The translations under genes and the position numbers were made by a program. Of a DNA stretch of 64,000 nucleotides, positions 61,292 to 64,000 are shown piece by piece. Where the stretch lies: positions 62,001-126,000 of the forward strand of contig CASEFA010000003.1 of the NCBI GenBank assembly GCA_949287095.1. Reading direction: 5' to 3'. Within the stretch, counting starts at the first letter, position 1. Every line of letters begins with the position of its first letter. The DNA is from an uncultured Bacillota bacterium (lineage in GTDB: Bacteria > Bacillota > Clostridia > Peptostreptococcales > Anaerovoracaceae). The notes under the pieces were generated by a model, which was not told the origin of the DNA, did not search any database, and saw only the letters and a list, made by a program, of their open reading frames with translations.

Positions 61292-62095
61292 TTGAGTGAT
61301 ACCGGCTTATCTAAAGAATCTTGCCGACAGCCCAATACGATGAACGCCATCGAAAAGACTGTGAGCGTCATCGATTACCTTTCGGCAAAAGAGGCGGCGT
61401 TTACCGAAATTCAAAGGGATCTGGGTGTTCCCAAGGCTACGCTGCACCGTATTCTCCAGGCTCTGGAGGCGCACGAATTTATTGAAAAAGACAGAGTGAC
61501 CGACACGTACAGACTGGGGCTCAAGTTTATCTACTACGGCGAATCCGTAAAGGGAAAAACGGACCTGCCCTGCGTCGTAAACGACTATCTCAGAGGGCTT
61601 TCCAGAGAGATAGGAGAAACGTGCTGTCTCAGTGTTCTTTACCAGAACACCGTGCTCAATCTTTCATCATTTGAGGGAGATGAATCCGCCCTCACGTCCC
61701 GGCTTCTGCCGCTTTCACCGTTAAACTGCTCCGCCAGCGGGAAAATATACCTTACTCATTTTTCCGATGACGCACTGAGAGAGTATTTTTCCGGGGGCGG
61801 GCCTGTGAAAAAAACATCCAACTCTATTTGCACCTATGAAGAGTTCCTTGAAGAAAAGCAGAAAATCATAGAGAGCGGAGTTTCCCGGGATAATGAAGAA
61901 TATGAATACGGACTCTACTGTATGAGCGTCCCTCTTCACAATCATCTGGGGCCTATGGACGCAACCCTTGGTGTTACCGGACCGAAAGCCCGTATTTTTA
62001 TGAAGGGTGTAGACGACATCGAGGCCAGACTTAAGGACATCGCTGCAGTTATAAGCGAAAAGCTCATAAAGATAAAATACATCCCTGAATACTGA
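61292..62095 (+). CDS. IclR-family transcriptional regulator
   Basis: A 267-residue regulator with an N-terminal winged HTH (AIEKTVSVIDYLSAKEAAFTEIQRDLGVPKATLHRILQALEAHEFIEK) and the C-terminal IclR effector domain (PLSPLNCSASGKIYLTHF...). The start is TTG 61292 with AGGAG eight bases upstream; the in-frame ATG at 61259 has no ribosome binding site. It is divergent from the dpp operon, which it probably controls. The effector is unknown. Confidence 0.88.
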   Translation: MSDTGLSKESCRQPNTMNAIEKTVSVIDYLSAKEAAFTEIQRDLGVPKATLHRILQALEAHEFIEKDRVTDTYRLGLKFIYYGESVKGKTDLPCVVNDYLRGLSREIGETCCLSVLYQNTVLNLSSFEGDESALTSRLLPLSPLNCSASGKIYLTHFSDDALREYFSGGGPVKKTSNSICTYEEFLEEKQKIIESGVSRDNEEYEYGLYCMSVPLHNHLGPMDATLGVTGPKARIFMKGVDDIEARLKDIAAVISEKLIKIKYIPEY

Positions 62096-62102
62096 TTAAA
62101 TA

Positions 62103-62138
62103 AGCGCAGGAGGTTTATTCCTGCGCTTTGTTAATTTT
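62103..62138 (+). terminator. Terminator after the iclR-type gene
   Basis: AGCGCAGG, nine-base loop, CCTGCGCT, then TTGTTAATTTT. Confidence 0.8.
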
Positions 62139-62339
62139 CTTTCTTCCTTTAGGCAGACACCCGCACGATTTTTTATGATTGCTTCTGAGATCTCCTCCGG
62201 CAGCTGAAATAATATTTCCACAGTCACACCGGCAGATCCACATGACCCGCCCGTACTTATCACGCTGCGGTTCCTCACGCAATACCGTCAGTCGTCCGAA
62301 ACGCTGTCCGGTCAAGTCCAGCTTCTTTCTGCCTGCCAT
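62115..62339 (-). CDS. Small cysteine-rich protein of mobile-element type
   Basis: A 74-residue protein, MAGRKKLDLTGQRFGRLTVL...WICRCDCGN...SCGCLPKG, of a type common in phages and conjugative elements. It has four cysteines (CRCDC and CGC) that suggest a zinc site, and the LTGQRFGRLTVL segment is shared with the N termini of AP2-domain and HNH-type phage proteins. AAAGGAG lies eight bases before the ATG. It is convergent with the iclR gene. Function unknown; it is the first sign of accessory DNA. Confidence 0.7.
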   Translation of the reverse strand: MAGRKKLDLTGQRFGRLTVLREEPQRDKYGRVMWICRCDCGNIISAAGGDLRSNHKKSCGCLPKGRKKINKAQE

Positions 62340-62374
62340 AGTTCATTCTCCTTTGCCGGGCTGCCTGTGAGCGC

Positions 62375-62412
62375 AAAAAGCGGCATGACGGGTTATTGGC
62401 CCGCCTTGCCGC
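62375..62412 (-). terminator. Terminator in the accessory region
   Basis: GCGGCA and TGCCGC with an inner CGGG/CCCG stem, followed by TTTTT on the minus strand. Confidence 0.75.
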
Positions 62413-62420
62413 CCTGACAG

Positions 62421-62669
62421 TTATCTGATGCGCTTTGTGTTATACCGTCTCCTCTTTGAAAACAGTATTATCGTTATGCAACCCGTTAACGATGCCGTCA
62501 GCAGACCAATCCAGATAAATATTCCGGTAGTGGCTTCAGGCGGAGGGCAAGACGTAAAAGCCAAAGCCAAAACGCAAAACCCACGACATGGAACGATAGC
62601 TTTCACATCGAAAACAACACCGCAGGTTTCCTGCGGTGCATACATAGAAAATGCGCCCCGTGGTTTCAT
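62421..62669 (-). pseudogene. Doubtful 82-codon frame resembling a cell-wall anchor remnant
   Basis: An 82-residue frame that runs across two hairpins. Its C terminus PPPEATTGIFIWIGLLTASLTG...LFSKRRRY looks like a degraded sortase signal: a near-PxTG motif, a hydrophobic helix and a basic tail. There is no ribosome binding site at the ATG and the first half overlaps hairpin DNA. It could be a leftover of a second surface-protein gene, or a real small membrane protein. Confidence 0.35.
62618..62638 (-). terminator. Second hairpin downstream of the surface protein gene
   Basis: CACCGCAGG, three-base loop, CCTGCGGTG; on the minus strand TTGTTTTC follows. Confidence 0.6.
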
Positions 62670-62682
62670 TCCACAGGGCGCA
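62652..62682 (-). terminator. Terminator of the surface protein gene
   Basis: GCGCCCTGTGG pairs with CCACGGGGCGC (one mismatch), seven-base loop, then ATTTTC on the minus strand, 16 bases after the stop. Confidence 0.8.
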
Positions 62683-62697
62683 TGGTTATATATGGAT

Positions 62698-64000
62698 TTA
62701 TCTGCTGTATTTTCTCTTGCGGCTGTAAACGGCTGTGCCGGTCAGGACAGCGCCCGCAGCTAACATCAACGCCATCCAAAGAGCGATATTGCTGTCGTCG
62801 CCGGTCTGCGGAGAAGTGGTATCGCCGGTCTGGTCGCCGCTTGGCTTATCGGTATCCGTCGGCGGCTCGGACGGATCTGTTGTCCCCGTTGCGGGGATTT
62901 CCACCGCCGCTTCCTCATAGCCGCAAACGGTGCATTCCTTGTGCCGAGAGCCTGCTTCTGTGGCAGTCGCTTCCTTATCCGTTACCCACTCAAAAGTGTG
63001 GGCGGCTTCGTTCAGCTTCTCGCCGCACTCGCAGGTGTTCCAATGGTTCGTTTCATCGGAATGCCAGCCGGTGTTGTCCGGGGTGTGTTCCGCGAGCTTC
63101 GGAATCACAGTCTCGGACAAGTCTGCGATTTCTTCCGTTCCGGCCTGATCTCTGAAATACTTATCGCAGCCGTCACAGTACCAGTACTCGATGTTGCCCT
63201 CGGTCAGGTGCGTCGCCGCTTTCGCTTCGGTTTTCACGAGGTTCGCGTGGTTTGCGGGGTCAACTGCGCCGTATGTGCCGCCGCACACTGCACAGAGCGC
63301 CTGCGCGGTGCAGGTCGCCGTGCCGCCGGAGCATTCGGCTTCGTCGAGATGGGTATCGCAGCCATACTCGCATTTATGGTAATGCTTTCCGTTTTCCTGC
63401 GTCCATGCGCTTACTGCCTTATGATTATCAGCGTCATAGTCTCCGTACTGGCTTCCGCAAATATCGCATACCGCAAGCTGTGAGCAGGTCGCTGTGCCGC
63501 CTGTGTGCTGACACGGATACTGGCAGATTGTGCAAGTGCCGTTTTCCCAGTTGTGTTCTTCTTCAGCTTCGATAACCGCCTGACAGCAGCGCCATACCTT
63601 GGTGTGCATCGTGTCCGTTGTTATCCATGCTTCGGTGCCGGTGTGGTTTGTGGGGTCAACTGCGCCGTGTTCGGCGTTGCACACACTGCAGATGGCCTTG
63701 TTCACACAGGTCGCCGTACCGCCTGTGCAATTCTCTGTCTCTTTCACAGCACAAATTTGGCAGGTGCGGGTGTGCGTGTCGTCTCCATTGCTCTGCCAGC
63801 TACCCCAGCTATGGCCAAGAGCATCTCCGTTTTCAAAGGTTTCTGTTCCTTTTTCACCACAAACACACGACATATAATATACAGCAACATTTATGCAAGT
63901 GGCAGGTGTTTTCAAATATTTGTCATTTACTACTTTTTGGTCATAAATATGAGAAGCCTCTGTGGTTCCATTTCCGCTTGCTGCAGCAGGAATTGATGTA
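62698..64000 (-). CDS. Sortase-anchored surface protein with Cys-rich repeats, C-terminal part
   Basis: At least 433 codons; the frame is open to the right edge of the window, so the N terminus and signal peptide are missing. Three repeat units share CxGGTATCxxxAxCxxCGxxYGxxDxxNH-like sequence, alternating with H/W-rich segments (GWHSDETNHWNTCECG). The C terminus is a sortase signal: SPQTG, a hydrophobic helix and RKRKYSR. The S/P-P-x-T-G form is used by clostridial sortases. The codon usage looks different from the core genes. A likely adhesin or wall protein on an accessory element. Ligand unknown. Confidence 0.85.
   Translation of the reverse strand, partial: TSIPAAASGNGTTEASHIYDQKVVNDKYLKTPATCINVAVYYMSCVCGEKGTETFENGDALGHSWGSWQSNGDDTHTRTCQICAVKETENCTGGTATCVNKAICSVCNAEHGAVDPTNHTGTEAWITTDTMHTKVWRCCQAVIEAEEEHNWENGTCTICQYPCQHTGGTATCSQLAVCDICGSQYGDYDADNHKAVSAWTQENGKHYHKCEYGCDTHLDEAECSGGTATCTAQALCAVCGGTYGAVDPANHANLVKTEAKAATHLTEGNIEYWYCDGCDKYFRDQAGTEEIADLSETVIPKLAEHTPDNTGWHSDETNHWNTCECGEKLNEAAHTFEWVTDKEATATEAGSRHKECTVCGYEEAAVEIPATGTTDPSEPPTDTDKPSGDQTGDTTSPQTGDDSNIALWMALMLAAGAVLTGTAVYSRKRKYSR

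Overview
The window looks like chromosomal DNA from an anaerobic, amino-acid-fermenting (Stickland-type) member of the Clostridia, around 50% G+C by eye. The evidence is a complete glycine reductase operon (grdX-E-B-A-trxB-trxA-C-D) behind a glycine riboswitch, a full selenocysteine system (selD, selA, selB, tRNA-Sec), a phosphotransbutyrylase-type gene, two peptide ABC importers, a tryptophan T-box and Firmicute-style ribosome binding sites with many TTG/GTG starts. I cannot name the species; the Peptostreptococcales/Anaerovoracaceae side of the class is a guess.

Layout. 1-8736 (minus): one tightly packed gene run dnaE-pfkA-flavodoxin-rmuC-phosphoesterase-deoB-pdp. 8830-11952 (plus): a LysE-type exporter, then a promoter and Trp T-box in front of a TrpB2-type tryptophan synthase beta chain, then trmO. 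12202-19275 (minus): cobW-type GTPase, then crcB-mtnA-eamA-scpA-scpB-cpxC-aroK-ptb. 19685-21788: a Crp/Fnr (HcpR-like) regulator divergent from a ferredoxin, and an XRE regulator. 21792-25271 (minus): MFS pump, small membrane protein, amidohydrolase. 25386-42136 (minus): the selenium and glycine block. 42270-45562 (minus): a MetA-aspartate kinase fusion and a nucleoid-associated protein. 46070-51795 (minus): opp importer. 52125-54233: MATE pump and ECF S component. 54371-62095: a dpp importer with an M29 aminopeptidase and a divergent IclR regulator. 62096-64000: material that looks mobile or accessory (small zinc-ribbon protein, sortase-anchored surface protein).

The central block works as a unit. 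Peptides enter through Opp/Dpp and are trimmed by the aminopeptidase; glycine is sensed by the riboswitch and reduced by GrdA/B/C/D/E, with electrons delivered by the dedicated thioredoxin pair. GrdA, GrdB and SelD each carry an in-frame UGA read as selenocysteine. They depend on selC-selA-selB just upstream and on a selenium supply module (YedE transporter, TusA-like, DUF3343 and a cysteine desulfurase/selenocysteine lyase-like enzyme) just downstream. Naive gene calling would split all three selenoprotein genes.

The most unusual observation is noncoding. Four intergenic regions (12016-12125, 19420-19652, 29393-29588, 45676-45949) hold units of fixed length, 35 or 37 bp. Each unit is bounded by a short inverted word, and successive units sit about 41-43 bp apart. 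The terminal word is constant within one array but different in each array (CCGGTC, TTGACC, TTCGAC, TTGG), while the interiors are largely unrelated. I know of no described family with this design. The second novelty is the MetA-LysC fusion.
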